In this document: positions 5,001 through 6,041 of the stretch, in pieces | How the letters are laid out: each line of letters begins with the position of its first letter | Numbering within the stretch: position 1 is the stretch's first letter | Source of the DNA: Syntrophomonadaceae bacterium | Lineage (GTDB): Bacteria > Bacillota_D > Dethiobacteria > DTU022 | Direction: 5' to 3' | DNA length: 6,041 nt | Assembly: GCA_003562605.1 (NCBI GenBank) | Contig: PWUG01000307.1 | Coordinates: forward strand, 1 to 6,041 | Notes under the pieces: model-generated | What the model saw: the letters and a program-made list of their open reading frames with translations, nothing else | Databases searched by the model: none | Told to the model about the DNA's origin: nothing | Translations under genes and position numbers: made by a program

Positions 5001-6041
5001 TTAAGTATATTGTTTTCTCAGTTCAGTTTTTAATATTTTACCCGACGGATTGCGGGGCAGCTCTTTGACGAATTCTACGGAACGGGGTTTCTTGTAACTT
5101 GCCAGGCGTTCCTTGCAGAACTCCACGATCTCTTCGGCAGTTGCCTGCTCCCCTTCTTTTAACACGATAATAGCATGAACAGTTTCTCCCCATTTTTCAT
5201 CGGGTTTTCCGATTACAGCCACATCGGCGATAGCCGGGTGCTGATAAATGATCTCTTCCACTTCTTTGGAGGCGATGTTTTCGCTTCCGCTTAATATCAT
5301 GTCCTTTTTGCGGTCAACAACGTAAAGATAGCGTTTTTCATCAAAACGCCCCATGTCTCCTGTGTGAAGCCACCCGTTTTTCAGAGCTTTTTCGGTTTCT
5401 TCAGGCATCTTCCAGTATCCCTGCATTACATTATCGCCTTTTACTGCAATTTCTCCAACTTCTCCAGGTTTAACATCAACATCATTATCATCAAAAAGCC
5501 GTACATGGACGCCGTAACATTCCGGTCCGGATCCTTCTGTGATCTCTCCCGCTTCCAGCATCTTTCTTGTTTTTGCGATAACACAGACCAGGGGAGACGC
5601 TTCCGTTAAAGCAAAAGTGTCGTAAATGGCCTGGAGATTTGGAAATATGGAAAAGAGGCTTTCAAGAACCGGCAGCGGTGTTCTGCTGCCGCCTGTTAAT
5701 ACCAGGCGCAGGGAGTCAAGGGTGTAATTGCCGTAACTGCTGGATGCAGCAAGGAAAATTAAAGCCCCGGCAGGGATAAACATGAAGTTAACCTTTTCTC
5801 TTTCAATAACCCGGAAGGTGTTTTCTATGTCGAAGTCGTCATAAACCTGGGTGCATCCACGGCTCATATAAGCCATCACACAAAATCCACCGCTGTGAAA
5901 AAGGGGAAAAGGGTTATAACAAATGTCGTCGCGAGTCAGGGGGAGTTCCACCAGGAAATTTACTGCATTGGCAACGAGATTTCTGTGTGTGATCATACAT
6001 CCTTTTGGTTTTGCGGTAGTTCCGCTGGTGTATTCAATGAC
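5001..6041 (-). CDS. Acyl-CoA synthetase (AMP-forming), second copy, 5' end outside window
   Basis: The C-terminal 346 residues of another adenylate-forming acyl-CoA ligase, in frame from the window edge to TAA at 5003-5001. In fragment numbering the P-loop YTSGTTAKPKG is at 4-14, FALTE at 143-147, HTGD at 226-229, the hinge DRKKDMILSGSEN at 243-255 and PRNPSGK with catalytic Lys335 at 329-335. It clearly resembles the first synthetase in the last 140 residues (shared EKWGE, YKKPRSVE and LPRN segments) but is not a recent duplicate. Unlike that copy it has Ala for Gly in the P-loop (Ala10), Ala for Gly in the GxTE motif (Ala144), Ser for Gly in the GGEN motif (Ser253) and Lys-Arg-Tyr where D-E-E-G-F is usual. 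The catalytic Lys, Thr-Glu and ribose Asp229 remain, so it may be active with altered substrate or kinetics, or be at an early stage of decay like the flavoprotein remnant downstream. The true start lies beyond 6041. Confidence 0.92.
   Translation of the reverse strand, partial: VIEYTSGTTAKPKGCMITHRNLVANAVNFLVELPLTRDDICYNPFPLFHSGGFCVMAYMSRGCTQVYDDFDIENTFRVIEREKVNFMFIPAGALIFLAASSSYGNYTLDSLRLVLTGGSRTPLPVLESLFSIFPNLQAIYDTFALTEASPLVCVIAKTRKMLEAGEITEGSGPECYGVHVRLFDDNDVDVKPGEVGEIAVKGDNVMQGYWKMPEETEKALKNGWLHTGDMGRFDEKRYLYVVDRKKDMILSGSENIASKEVEEIIYQHPAIADVAVIGKPDEKWGETVHAIIVLKEGEQATAEEIVEFCKERLASYKKPRSVEFVKELPRNPSGKILKTELRKQYT

Noticed and set aside
5364..5609. + strand open frame of 81 codons inside the second synthetase
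   Set aside because: Antisense to a conserved coding region; no start signal or recognisable product.
5670..5691. 7-bp inverted repeat CGGCAGC/GCTGCCG
   Set aside because: It lies within conserved coding sequence of the second synthetase and is short enough to be chance.
5001..6041. Second synthetase as a pseudogene
   Set aside because: The frame is uninterrupted over 346 codons and the catalytic Lys, Thr-Glu and Asp residues are kept; replaced glycines alone do not show inactivation.

Overview
The window looks like a piece of an anaerobic acyl-CoA degradation (beta-oxidation-like) gene cluster. Purine-rich GGAGG-type ribosome sites precede most genes, base composition is moderate (mid-40s percent GC, judged by eye), and the protein set recalls anaerobic Firmicutes such as syntrophic or sulfate-reducing Peptococcaceae. 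The taxonomic guess is an inference with low to moderate confidence. I see no tRNA, rRNA, CRISPR array, transposase or phage gene.

Left block, + strand (1-1761): the 3' part of an SCP2/SCPx-type thiolase, a coupled Zn-ribbon/OB-fold DUF35 protein that starts 3 bases after the thiolase stop, and an HSD17B10-like short-chain dehydrogenase. A 167-base gap follows, holding a perfect 13-bp hairpin (1793-1821). Middle block, + strand (1929-4319): a PaaG-like crotonase followed 42 bases later by a complete acyl-CoA synthetase. Together these five genes could activate an acid to its CoA ester, shift or hydrate a double bond, oxidise a 3-hydroxyacyl-CoA and cleave the 3-oxoacyl-CoA. No acyl-CoA dehydrogenase lies in the window. 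The thiolase + DUF35 + SDR + crotonase set resembles the benzylsuccinate (bbs) pathway and also fits branched-chain acyl-CoA oxidation. The substrate cannot be told from this sequence.

Right block, - strand (4424-6041): a second, 5'-truncated acyl-CoA synthetase with unusual replacements at conserved glycines, then, 18 bases downstream, a decayed gene of the nitronate monooxygenase/FabK-like flavoprotein family. The decayed gene keeps its N- and C-terminal parts but has lost roughly 130-150 central residues and carries frameshifts, so no long open frame reveals it. A 13-bp hairpin (4341-4386) lies where the two transcription directions meet.

The least ordinary features are the flavoprotein fossil, the crotonase lacking both hydratase glutamates, the glycine-poor second synthetase and the thiolase-DUF35 pair. 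I did not find convincing evidence of a wholly new system.
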